A model generated the notes under the pieces. The model made no database searches. It saw only the letters and a list, made by a program, of their open reading frames with translations, and was not told the DNA's origin. From Verrucomicrobiia bacterium (lineage in GTDB: Bacteria > Verrucomicrobiota > Verrucomicrobiia > Opitutales > Cerasicoccaceae): 64,000 bases of DNA. The position numbers were made by a program, and so were the translations under genes. Location of the stretch: contig JAUIAM010000016.1 of the NCBI GenBank assembly GCA_030425485.1, forward strand, positions 17,326-81,325, given 5' to 3'. Shown piece by piece: positions 17,510-25,804 of the stretch (the first letter of the stretch is position 1; every line of letters starts with the position of its first letter).

Positions 17510-19063
17510 ATGCAAAAGCCTTATTACTACAGTCCCTCATCTAAGCAGCTGAATAAGATACTTACCCGCGATTTATGTGTCTTTGGTGGCACCTCAGGAG
17601 GGATAGCTGCAGCGACGGCAGCGTGTCGTATGGGACTGAGTGTGGTCGTTATCGAGCCGGGGAAACATATTGGCGGTCTCTCATCCGGAGGCTTGGGATT
17701 TACCGATGTTGGGAATAAACAGGCGATCGGAGGCATCGCACGCGAGTTCTATAAGCGTGTGGGGAAGCACTACGGCGTGGACGAGCATTGGCGTTTTGAG
17801 CCGCATGTGGCCGGACAGGTTTTTGCAGACTGGATTCGGGAGGAGAATATTGAGCTTTACACTGAAAGCTTTCTCCACCGAGTCGAACGAAAGGATAACC
17901 GGATTGTACGTTTGTGGACGCAAAATGGCCTCGAGGTTGTAGCTCGCATGTTTATTGATTGTTCCTACGAAGGTGACCTGATGGCGGCGACGGGTGTGAG
18001 TTGCACCTATGGGCGAGAGGATAATAGCACCTATGGTGAAACTCTCAATGGCGCACAGGTACGGAACAAGAACCAATTTGATTTTCCGATTGATCCTTAT
18101 GTCGAAGAAAAGAATCCATCCAGTGGTCTATTGCCAGGAATCGACCCATGTGTGCCTGTCATTGGACAGGGCGACAAGCGCATCCAAGCGTACAATTTTC
18201 GGCTCTGTCTGACGAACTCGAGCGACAACCAGTTGCCGATCCGTGAGCCGGAAGGGTATCGGCGGGAAGACTACGAACTTTTGGCCCGTTATTGCCGAGC
18301 GGGATATATCCCTGAGTTCGGAAAATTTGATGCATTGGAAAACAGCAAAGTTGATATGAACAACCGGGGAGCGTTTTCTACCGACTATATTGGTTGTAAC
18401 TATCGCTTTCCGTTTGCAACGTATGCCGAGCGCGAAGTGATCTTCCAGCAGCATGTGCTTCACACTCAGGGGTTGTTATGGTTCTGGAAGCAGGACCAAG
18501 CGGTGGATAGCTCATTTCAGAACCCTTTTCAGTCTTGGGGCTGGGCAGCAGACGAGTTTCTGGATACGGGCGGGTTTCCCCCGGCACTCTACATCCGCGA
18601 AGCCCGGCGACTGGTGGGGGATGTCGTCATGACCGAGCACCACTGCACGGGCTCGGACACGGCGGAAGATCCGATCGCTTTGGCAGCGTATACGATGGAT
18701 TCGCACAACTGCCGTCGCTTTGTAGATGAAAGCGGATGTGTGCGTAATGAGGGAGACGTGCAAGTCCCATGTGGACCTCCATACCCAATCTCCTACCGTG
18801 CAGTAATTCCTGCAAGGGGAGAGTGCACAAACCTGCTTGTGCCATTCTGCCTGTCGGCCTCGCATATTGCCTTCGGATCAATCAGGATGGAACCGGTTTT
18901 CATGGTGCTGGCAGAGTCATGCGTACATGCTGCCTACTTGGCATTAAGAGGGAATCGTGCGGTTCAGGATGTCCCTTATGAAGAACTAAATTTAAGTTTG
19001 CTTCGTGCCGGACAGAAACTGACCGATGTGCCTAAAGCAAAGGACACTCAGAGCGGTGAATAG
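17510..19063 (+). CDS. FAD-dependent oxidoreductase
   Basis: The product (about 517 residues) belongs to the FAD-dependent oxidoreductase family found with sugar-use genes in Planctomycetes and Verrucomicrobia. The dinucleotide-binding motif is at the N-terminus (CVFGGTSGGIAAATAACRMG, then VVVIEPGKHIGGLSSGG), followed by DCSYEGDLMAATGVSCTYGRE. The C-terminal block ASHIAFGSIRMEPVFMVLAESCVHAAYLA is typical. The start at 17510 places the Rossmann motif about 20 residues in; the open frame extends upstream but that part lacks homology-like features. Substrate is unknown; it could oxidise a sugar released by the locus. Confidence 0.85.
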   Translation: MQKPYYYSPSSKQLNKILTRDLCVFGGTSGGIAAATAACRMGLSVVVIEPGKHIGGLSSGGLGFTDVGNKQAIGGIAREFYKRVGKHYGVDEHWRFEPHVAGQVFADWIREENIELYTESFLHRVERKDNRIVRLWTQNGLEVVARMFIDCSYEGDLMAATGVSCTYGREDNSTYGETLNGAQVRNKNQFDFPIDPYVEEKNPSSGLLPGIDPCVPVIGQGDKRIQAYNFRLCLTNSSDNQLPIREPEGYRREDYELLARYCRAGYIPEFGKFDALENSKVDMNNRGAFSTDYIGCNYRFPFATYAEREVIFQQHVLHTQGLLWFWKQDQAVDSSFQNPFQSWGWAADEFLDTGGFPPALYIREARRLVGDVVMTEHHCTGSDTAEDPIALAAYTMDSHNCRRFVDESGCVRNEGDVQVPCGPPYPISYRAVIPARGECTNLLVPFCLSASHIAFGSIRMEPVFMVLAESCVHAAYLALRGNRAVQDVPYEELNLSLLRAGQKLTDVPKAKDTQSGE

Positions 19064-19082
19064 CTCTGCGAGGTATCATTAG

Positions 19083-20519
19083 ATGATATTGCCGATGAGT
19101 GTTTCCGAAAATATTCCGACCTCCGACCGTATCCCTTTTGGGCAGAAGATAGCCTTCAGCCTGGGCGGAAAGATGGACTATGTGGCTACCGGGCTTACTG
19201 TAAATGTGCTCTGGATGCCCTACTTCAACATCGGCCTGGGAATTAACCCTGCGATGCTAGGACTTGTGCTGATGCTGTTGCGAGGTTGGGACGCTATCAG
19301 TGACCCTTTAATGGGGAATATTTCTGATAATGCGCGGACGCGCTGGGGGCGCCGCAGACCATTCATGTTCGTCGGGGCTATTCTTACAGCAATAGTCTAT
19401 CCATTGCTTTGGCGTCCGCCGGAGAATTGCGGGCAGACGGCGACTTTCTTTTACCTGCTGGGTGTCGGGTGGATTTTTTTTACCTGCTTCACATCTTGGT
19501 CGATGCCTTATTATGGATTGCAACTGGAACTTACCCCCAATTATGACGAGCGAACACGTCTAACAGCATGGATGGCATTTTTCTCAAAAATTGTAACATT
19601 AGGTGGAGGATGGGTTATGGCTATTGTGACTGGCCCATGGTTTACTAATAACACAACAGGTGAAGCAGACATTGTAGCCGGCATGAAGGCATGTAGTTGG
19701 TACATCGCGATCATTATAGTGGTGTTTGGACTGATGCCTGCGCTTTTTGTGAAAGAGCGGATTTACGAGACTGAAGCCAAGAATCAGAGCCGGGATCCTT
19801 TTTTTCAGAGCATTCGGGAAACATTTCGCTGCAGACCATTGTGGTGTTTGATTGGAGCTTCGTTTTTCCTGGTCCTAGGAACAGCAGCTATTTCTAGTCT
19901 TGGGCAATATGTTAATATTTACTTGGTCAATGGAGGGCGGCTAGGCGAGGCATCCGTTGTGGAGGGCTGGAAGTACACTGCCATGGTAGTATGTGGCATT
20001 GCGATGATCCCTGTTTGGACGTGGTTGAGCAGATTAATTGACAAAAAGCACTTGGTGTGCGGGTTGATTCTTGGGGCCATAGTTGGTCAGTTGCTTTACG
20101 CTGTATGTTTGCGACCGGATATGCCGTATTTGCAGTTGATTCCCGCGGTGTTGCAATCGGGCGCACTGAGTGCTTTTTGGATATTCTTACCTTCAATGAA
20201 AGCGGACGTGGCTGACCACGATGAATTGGATACAACCCGGCGGCGTGAGGGCGCTTTAAATGCTTTCTATTCGTGGTTTATCAAGGCCGCGCTTACATGC
20301 GCAATGGGGCTGGGTGGACTTGCGTTGCAATTCGCGGGTTTAAATGTCGATGAGCAAATACAATCTACCGATGTCCTTATGCGCATGAAGTGGACTTTTC
20401 TAATTCTGCCTGTCCTGATCTGGAGTTTCTCGCTAATCTTCGTATACGTTTATCCGCTGACACGTACACGCATGACAGAGATTCGACAACTGCTAGAGGA
20501 GCGAAGGGGGGAAGTATAG
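19083..20519 (+). CDS. GPH-type sugar:cation symporter (MFS)
   Basis: The 478-residue inner-membrane protein resembles the glycoside-pentoside-hexuronide (GPH) symporters of the major facilitator superfamily. Diagnostic features are KIAFSLGGKMDYVATGL, the loop WDAISDPLMGNISDNARTRWGRRRPF, which is the family signature between helices 2 and 3, and ADHDELDTTRRREGALNAFYSWF in the second half. About twelve hydrophobic segments are seen. It starts 20 bases after the oxidoreductase and is followed by the GH130-type enzyme, fitting import of a disaccharide for intracellular phosphorolysis. Confidence 0.9.
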   Translation: MILPMSVSENIPTSDRIPFGQKIAFSLGGKMDYVATGLTVNVLWMPYFNIGLGINPAMLGLVLMLLRGWDAISDPLMGNISDNARTRWGRRRPFMFVGAILTAIVYPLLWRPPENCGQTATFFYLLGVGWIFFTCFTSWSMPYYGLQLELTPNYDERTRLTAWMAFFSKIVTLGGGWVMAIVTGPWFTNNTTGEADIVAGMKACSWYIAIIIVVFGLMPALFVKERIYETEAKNQSRDPFFQSIRETFRCRPLWCLIGASFFLVLGTAAISSLGQYVNIYLVNGGRLGEASVVEGWKYTAMVVCGIAMIPVWTWLSRLIDKKHLVCGLILGAIVGQLLYAVCLRPDMPYLQLIPAVLQSGALSAFWIFLPSMKADVADHDELDTTRRREGALNAFYSWFIKAALTCAMGLGGLALQFAGLNVDEQIQSTDVLMRMKWTFLILPVLIWSFSLIFVYVYPLTRTRMTEIRQLLEERRGEV

Positions 20520-20553
20520 GTTTATCCCTACACCATATTAAAATAAACACAGT

Positions 20554-21753
20554 ATGAACTTCGACGAACGACTACGCCAACTGCTCTCACGTCATGAAAC
20601 GCTGATAGTGAAGCCCAACGAAGTAAATGACAGCTTTTACAACGGCGTCTATAAACGCTATAGAAATTGTGTTCTGACTCGAGACCATACGCCTGTTCAC
20701 TGGCGCTACGATATTAATCCAGAGACAAACCCTCGCCTGATAGAGCGGCTGGGAGTAAATGCCGCCATGAATGCTGGGGCGATCTATCTGGACGGAAAAT
20801 TCTATTTGATGGCAAGGATGGAAGGAAACGACCGCAAGAGCTTCTTCGCCATTGTCGAGAGTCAAACCGGAGTTGATCGTTTCCACTTTTGGGATAAACC
20901 GCTATTGGTTCCCGAACTGCCCAGTGATGGCACTAACCTGTACGATATGCGTCTGGTCAAACATGAGGACGGCTGGATCTATGGTATCTTTTGCGTCGAG
21001 TCTCGACCGAGAGGAGTCGTCGAATCCGATCAGTCTGTGGCAGAGGCACAGTGTGGTATAATTCGTTCCAAGGATCTTATTAACTGGGAACGTTTGCCCA
21101 ATTTTGAAAGCCCATCACCACAGCAGCGTAATGTTGTCTTGCATCCCGAGTTCGTAGATGGTAAGTATGCTTGGTATACACGTCCTCAGGATGGTTTTAT
21201 TGACACTGGATCAGGTGGTGGAATTGGACTTGCGCTTTCCGACTCGGCAAATCCAGCTGTATGTGGCCAGGAAAAAATTATCAATAAACGGATCTACCAC
21301 ACCATCAAGGAAGTTAAAAACGGTGCGGGGGCTGCGCCGATCAAAACGTCACGTGGCTGGTTGCATATCGCTCACGGCGTACGTAATTGCGCCTCCGGAC
21401 TTCGCTACGTTCTTTACGTATTCGTCACAGATCTAAACGATATTTCGCGAGTCATTGCCGAACCTGGAGGTTATTTCATCGCACCACTTGGAGATGAGCG
21501 TATCGGTGACGTTTCCAATGTGGTTTTCTCTAATGGTATCGCGGTGCGTGACGAAGAGGTTTTTATCTACTATGCCTCTTGTGATACACGGCTTCATGTG
21601 GCTACCAGCGATATCCCGACTTTGCTTGATTATGCTTTCAATAATCCAGAGGACGCAGTACGCTCTGGTCCGTGTACACGCCAACGAATCGACTTGATTG
21701 AGCGGAACCTCTCCTATGCTAGCCAATATGGCTTCAATATTAGGCAAGCTTGA
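20554..21753 (+). CDS. GH130-type beta-mannoside phosphorylase/hydrolase
   Basis: The 399-residue product fits the five-bladed propeller family GH130, whose members phosphorolyse or hydrolyse beta-mannosides (for example 4-O-beta-D-mannosyl-D-glucose phosphorylase). Supporting segments are [76 protein letters not shown] and the catalytic-core-like GWLHIAHGV. No signal peptide is present, so it acts in the cytoplasm. It closes the transporter operon. Phosphorylase versus hydrolase activity cannot be told from the sequence alone. Confidence 0.8.
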   Translation: MNFDERLRQLLSRHETLIVKPNEVNDSFYNGVYKRYRNCVLTRDHTPVHWRYDINPETNPRLIERLGVNAAMNAGAIYLDGKFYLMARMEGNDRKSFFAIVESQTGVDRFHFWDKPLLVPELPSDGTNLYDMRLVKHEDGWIYGIFCVESRPRGVVESDQSVAEAQCGIIRSKDLINWERLPNFESPSPQQRNVVLHPEFVDGKYAWYTRPQDGFIDTGSGGGIGLALSDSANPAVCGQEKIINKRIYHTIKEVKNGAGAAPIKTSRGWLHIAHGVRNCASGLRYVLYVFVTDLNDISRVIAEPGGYFIAPLGDERIGDVSNVVFSNGIAVRDEEVFIYYASCDTRLHVATSDIPTLLDYAFNNPEDAVRSGPCTRQRIDLIERNLSYASQYGFNIRQA

Positions 21754-22001
21754 ATACAAACAAACTGACAATGCGAACATGGATCGGCTAGATCTACTAT
21801 GTCCAATGAAGGGCATTTGCGGAATTATTGATGTTGAATTGTACGTGTATGAAGTGGTTTCGTGTGGCGACGGTCGCTTGCTAGGCGTTATGTTTTAGTC
21901 ACCCTATGCACGCTTTTCGATATTTATGGTAACTCTTGCCAGCTGAAATGCAGAATATGGTATTAAGGTTCCATAGGTATCACAATTAATTAATTTAATA
22001 T
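21754..22001. other. Gene-free junction between sugar locus and mobile element
   Basis: About 250 bases with no supported gene. Codon-like periodicity is lost after the GH130 stop and the composition looks AT-rich compared with the GC-rich element that begins at 22.0 kb. It probably contains the left boundary of the phage-like element, but no repeat was recognised. Confidence 0.4.
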
Positions 22002-22394
22002 ATGAGTATGGGTATTATAATAAACATCGAAGACGAACTAAAACGCCTCGAAGATGAGAAGAAGAAACTGCAAAAGCAGAAGCAGCAGCTGTTGGAGCAA
22101 AAGAGAAATCGAAAGGCGGCGCAGGCCAAGCTCGCTGCCCTCGTTAAGCAGAGCGAGTTTGACACTCCCAAGGCACTGGTGGAGGCGTTGATTGAGAAGT
22201 ATAACATCCGTCTTCAGCGTGAGACAACAGCCCTGTCCCAGCGGCGCAAGCACACCAAGGTCACGCCGGATCTTCGTGATCACATCAAGGGGCTGTTGCA
22301 TGAAAAGTCGATGAACCGGGTCTCGAAAGAGCTGCGGATCAGTTACGCGGTCATCGCCAAGGTGGCCAACGGGGCCTACGACAAGCTCAAGTAA
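22002..22394 (+). CDS. Coiled-coil protein with C-terminal helix-turn-helix
   Basis: The 130-residue product has a strongly charged N-terminal coiled coil (residues about 8-45, many Lys, Gln and Glu) and a C-terminal segment, DLRDHIKGLLHEKSMNRVSKELRISYAVIAKVANG, that reads as a helix-turn-helix. A small DNA-binding regulator or accessory factor of the mobile element is likely. ATG 22002 or 22008 could be the start. It is followed by a terminator-like hairpin. Confidence 0.6.
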   Translation: MSMGIIINIEDELKRLEDEKKKLQKQKQQLLEQKRNRKAAQAKLAALVKQSEFDTPKALVEALIEKYNIRLQRETTALSQRRKHTKVTPDLRDHIKGLLHEKSMNRVSKELRISYAVIAKVANGAYDKLK

Positions 22395-22473
22395 GTTTTT
22401 CTTGTTTGTGTCTCATTGTGTCCGGCAGACCACTGATCGGTAATTCCCGATCATAGTCGTATGCCCCCCAAGA

Positions 22474-22506
22474 AAGCCCTTCCGTTATTCACGGAGGGAC
22501 TTTTTT
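22474..22506 (+). terminator. Rho-independent terminator-like hairpin
   Basis: AGCCCTTCCGT and ACGGAGGGACT can pair with one bulged base around a short loop and are followed by a run of T. It separates the small HTH gene from the replication operon. Confidence 0.6.
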
Positions 22507-22682
22507 GCATACCGACTTGGGGATGTTCAGAGAGCATGGGTATTTCGCCTGTATGTAACCGTGGCTACTCGCCGTTCTAGGCCGGTATCTTGATGAGGCA
22601 TGGTTGACACCGCCCCGCTACGCCCCGGGCAACTTCTGCCCAAGGGCTCCGGGTATAACCGGGCATTCAACCGCCAGTAACC

Positions 22683-23675
22683 ATGCAAGATAACTCTGCA
22701 ACGGGCCTGCCGCTTATCACCGGCAAGGTCTCCAAACCCCAGCGGGTCGTCATCTACGGCCCCGAAGGCATCGGCAAGAGCACCCTCGCCGCCGCCTTTC
22801 CTGAACCGGTCTTCCTCGATACTGAGGGCGGCACTATCCACCTGAACATCACGCGCTTTGCCCAGCCGCAGAACTGGGAGGAGATTTTGGGCTTCGTCGC
22901 TCAGCTTGGCCAGAGCGAGCATAGCTTTCAGACACTGGTCATCGACACGGTGGACTGGCTGGAGCGTCTGCTGATCGAGCACATCTGCCGCAAATCCCAT
23001 AAGGATGGCATCGAGGACTTCGGGTATGGCAAGGGCTACACCTATCTATCGGAGGAGTTTTCGCGCTTTTTGCAGTCGCTAGAAGTACTCCGCACCCGGG
23101 GCATGCACTTGGTGATGGTCGCACACTCCACCATCCGCAAGTTTGAGCAGCCCGATGCTGCCGGGGCCTATGACCGCTACGAGTTGAAACTCTCGAAGCA
23201 GTGCGCTCCGTTGCTCAAGGAGTGGTGCGACCTGCTTCTGTTCGTGAACTACTTCACGAAGGTCACTGAGACCGATGGACGGAAAAAGGCGGTCGGCGGC
23301 AAGGAACGCCGCATCTACACCGCCCATTGCGCGGCCTTTGATGCCAAGAACCGTCACGGCCTCGATGATGTGCTCCCGATGGAGTTTGCGGCCATTGCCC
23401 ATGTCTTCCCGGCGACGGGAACGCTGCCTGCACCCAGTGCGACCTCGTCCACCTCTCCCTCTAGCGGCAAGCCTGCCACTCAGCAGCAGATAAAAAACAT
23501 CCAGGGACTCTGGCAGCAACTCGGCTGCGGGCAGGAGCAAATGGCCAAGCTGTTCCAGTGGCTCGACGCCGAGGCATTGGACGGGGCAGAAAGCTGGGAC
23601 GATCTCACCATGGAACAGGCCGCCAGGGCCATCAGCTTCCTTTCGAAGAAAGTTTCCGAAGGAGGTGCGGCATGA
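22683..23675 (+). CDS. Sak4-like phage RecA-fold ATPase (AAA_24)
   Basis: The 330-residue protein is a phage-type nucleotide-binding protein like Sak4, a RecA-fold ATPase that anneals or pairs single-stranded DNA during phage recombination. Walker A is GPEGIGKST (residues 26-34), with Asp in LVIDTVDW as the Walker B candidate and a conserved VMVAHSTIRKFE block. A Ser/Pro linker (about 245-260) leads to a helical C-terminal domain (ATQQQIKNIQGLWQQLG) found in phage and plasmid single-strand-binding partners. It opens an operon in which every following gene overlaps its predecessor, and sits beside an SSB-like DUF669 gene as Sak4 genes usually do. Confidence 0.75.
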   Translation: MQDNSATGLPLITGKVSKPQRVVIYGPEGIGKSTLAAAFPEPVFLDTEGGTIHLNITRFAQPQNWEEILGFVAQLGQSEHSFQTLVIDTVDWLERLLIEHICRKSHKDGIEDFGYGKGYTYLSEEFSRFLQSLEVLRTRGMHLVMVAHSTIRKFEQPDAAGAYDRYELKLSKQCAPLLKEWCDLLLFVNYFTKVTETDGRKKAVGGKERRIYTAHCAAFDAKNRHGLDDVLPMEFAAIAHVFPATGTLPAPSATSSTSPSSGKPATQQQIKNIQGLWQQLGCGQEQMAKLFQWLDAEALDGAESWDDLTMEQAARAISFLSKKVSEGGAA

Positions 23676-23875
23676 TGGAGGAAGACTTTTACGCCTATGA
23701 GCAGCGGGCCGAGCGCCTCCGCGACTACGACCCCGGCCTCAGTAAGGGCAGTGCGCTGATGCAGGCCCGTCTCGAGGCCCATGGTTCCGGTTCATGCCGG
23801 GAAACGGTGAAGGCGGTTGAACCTTCGGCCACCCGGCTGCCCGCCCCCAACTCCAACCCCTCTTCGCAGTCATGA
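23672..23875 (+). CDS. Small protein of unknown function in phage-like operon
   Basis: The 67-residue product begins MMEEDFYAYEQRAERLRDYDPG and is acidic at the start and Pro/Ser-rich at the end. Its start overlaps the upstream stop (ATGA) and its stop overlaps the DUF669 start in the same way, so it is translated as part of the operon. No family is recognised. Confidence 0.6.
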   Translation: MMEEDFYAYEQRAERLRDYDPGLSKGSALMQARLEAHGSGSCRETVKAVEPSATRLPAPNSNPSSQS

Positions 23876-24309
23876 AGTATACCTCTCAAAATGCCGACAA
23901 CCTGCCCCGCTTCGTGCCCAACGGCGACTACCTCGTCACGGTGATCGAGGCGTCGGAGACCATATCCAAGGCTGGTGACGAAATGATCAAGCTGAAGCTC
24001 GAGGTCGAGGGCCACGGCGTCCATCTCTACGATTACCTCGTCGCGACCGAAGCGAGCTTCTGGAAGATCGATACCTTCCGCAAGGCCATTGGTGACCGGG
24101 TGGTAGAGGGCGAGGAAGTCGAGCTCACCGCTGTCGCTCTCGAAGGACGTCAGGGCCATGCCCGGCTCCGCATCGAGGAGTACCAGGGCAAGAAGAGCAA
24201 CAAGGTGGAACTGTGGATCACGGACAACGTGCCGACTGCCACCCCCAAGACAACCCCGCCCACCACGGTACAGGCACAACCGAAGGAGGACGAAGATGTC
24301 CCGTTTTGA
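23872..24309 (+). CDS. DUF669 family protein with SSB-like C-terminal tip
   Basis: The 145-residue product matches the phage DUF669 group, thought to act as single-stranded DNA-binding proteins next to recombinases. The N-terminal block FVPNGDYLVTVIEASETISKAGDEMIKL and the strands LYDYLVATEASFWKID fit. The notable part is the end: a Thr/Pro-rich linker and the terminal residues DEDVPF, nearly identical to the DDDVPF tip of the host SSB in this window. That suggests it recruits the same partner proteins. It is coupled by ATGA overlap to the gene before and overlaps the helicase after it. Confidence 0.75.
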   Translation: MKYTSQNADNLPRFVPNGDYLVTVIEASETISKAGDEMIKLKLEVEGHGVHLYDYLVATEASFWKIDTFRKAIGDRVVEGEEVELTAVALEGRQGHARLRIEEYQGKKSNKVELWITDNVPTATPKTTPPTTVQAQPKEDEDVPF

Positions 24310-25804
24310 CCTTCGCCCTTACCAACAGGAGTTTTTGTCGGCGGTGCGCCGCGACTTTCGGGAGCATGACCACATCCTCGGCGTCGCGGCCACCGGCGCG
24401 GGCAAGACGATCCTTGCTTCGGAACTTATGCGCGGCTGGAGCGGCAACTGCCTGTTCCTGGCTGACGCTCAGGAGCTGGTCCGCCAGAACGCCGACAAGT
24501 ATTTCGGGTACGCCGGGGAATTCGCCGGGATTGAAATGGCCGACTCGAAGGCATTGCTCGGGGACCGTGTAGTTGTCGCCACCACCCAGAGCATCTGCCG
24601 TCGCCTGGACAAGTGGCCACGGGATTACTTCGGCCTCGTGATCGTTGATGAAGCCCATCGCAACACGCTTGGTACGATGGCGGCGCAGGTGCTCCTGCAC
24701 TTCGAATCGGCCAAGGTGCTCGGGGTAACTGCCACGCCGTTTCGCTCCGATCGCCGCCAGCTCGGCAGCTTCTATGAGAAAATTTCCGTTGAGATCGGCT
24801 TGGCCCGGCTGATCAAGGAAGGCTGGCTCTCACGTATCGTCATCAAGAGCGTACCCCTGCCGGTCGATCTGTCGCAGGTGCGCACCACGGCGGGCGATTA
24901 CAACGAAGGGGATCTGGCCGATGTGATCATGCCGCATTTGCGGCAGGCGGCGCGGCTCATCGCCGAGCATGCTGCCGGACGCCGCACCGTGGCCTTCCTC
25001 CCGCTAATCGCTACCAGCCAAGCGTTCGTGAAGGCTTGCCGGGAGGAAGGCATCCGCGCCGTCCACGTGGACGGCAACGACCGCGAGGGTCTGCGGGCTT
25101 ACGAGCGGGGCGAGTATGACCTCGTGTCCAACGCTTCGCTCCTGACGACTGGCTGGGATCATCCCCAGACCGATTGCGTCTTCATCCTGCGCCCCACGAA
25201 AAGCCTGTCCCTGTTTCAGCAGATGGTGGGGCGGGGTACACGCATTGCCGAGGGAAAGGAAAATCTGCTTTTGCTCGATCCCCTGTTTCTGTCCGACGAT
25301 CACTCGTTGATCCGCCCGGCCCGCCTCATTGCCCGTTCAGAAGAGGAGACGGCCGAATTGAGTGAACGGCTCTCGGGCGGCGGCGAAGTCGACTTGCTGG
25401 AGGCCGAGGAAGAGGTGGAGGACATGCGCCAGTCCCGGCTGGAGGAACGCCTCGTGAAAGCGGCCCGCCGGAAGGCCCGCACCATCGACGCGATTGAGTT
25501 TTGCTTGAGCCTAAAGGCGGTGGAATTGGCCGACTACGAGCCGGAGTTGCCCTGGGAAGGCAAGCCCCCCAGCGACCGGCAATTGATCACGCTGGCCAAG
25601 GCCGGGTTCGATACCGATTGCGTGAGCTGCCGTGGACATGCCTCGAAGATCCTCGACCTGCTATTTATGCGACGCGAACACGGCCTGGCGACTCCCAAGC
25701 AGTTGAGCTGGTTGCGGAAGTTTCACTACCCCGAGCCGGAACTGGCCACTTTTGAGGAAGCGCAGCTTTTCCTCGACGAGCATTTTAACCGGAAGGCGAT
25801 GTAA
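24296..25804 (+). CDS. Superfamily 2 DEAD/DEAH helicase, phage type
   Basis: The product (502 residues) is an SF2 helicase resembling the T5/phage repair and replication helicases related to RadD. Walker A is AATGAGKT (residues 31-38), the DEAH-type box is VIVDEAHR, motif III is GVTATPFRSD, and the C-terminal RecA domain has LTTGWDHPQTDCVFILRPTKS and QMVGRGTR. ATG 24296 gives MSRFDLRPYQQEFL, the expected Q-motif-like start, and overlaps the DUF669 end by 14 bases. It probably unwinds or remodels DNA for the element's replication or recombination. Confidence 0.88.
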   Translation: MSRFDLRPYQQEFLSAVRRDFREHDHILGVAATGAGKTILASELMRGWSGNCLFLADAQELVRQNADKYFGYAGEFAGIEMADSKALLGDRVVVATTQSICRRLDKWPRDYFGLVIVDEAHRNTLGTMAAQVLLHFESAKVLGVTATPFRSDRRQLGSFYEKISVEIGLARLIKEGWLSRIVIKSVPLPVDLSQVRTTAGDYNEGDLADVIMPHLRQAARLIAEHAAGRRTVAFLPLIATSQAFVKACREEGIRAVHVDGNDREGLRAYERGEYDLVSNASLLTTGWDHPQTDCVFILRPTKSLSLFQQMVGRGTRIAEGKENLLLLDPLFLSDDHSLIRPARLIARSEEETAELSERLSGGGEVDLLEAEEEVEDMRQSRLEERLVKAARRKARTIDAIEFCLSLKAVELADYEPELPWEGKPPSDRQLITLAKAGFDTDCVSCRGHASKILDLLFMRREHGLATPKQLSWLRKFHYPEPELATFEEAQLFLDEHFNRKAM

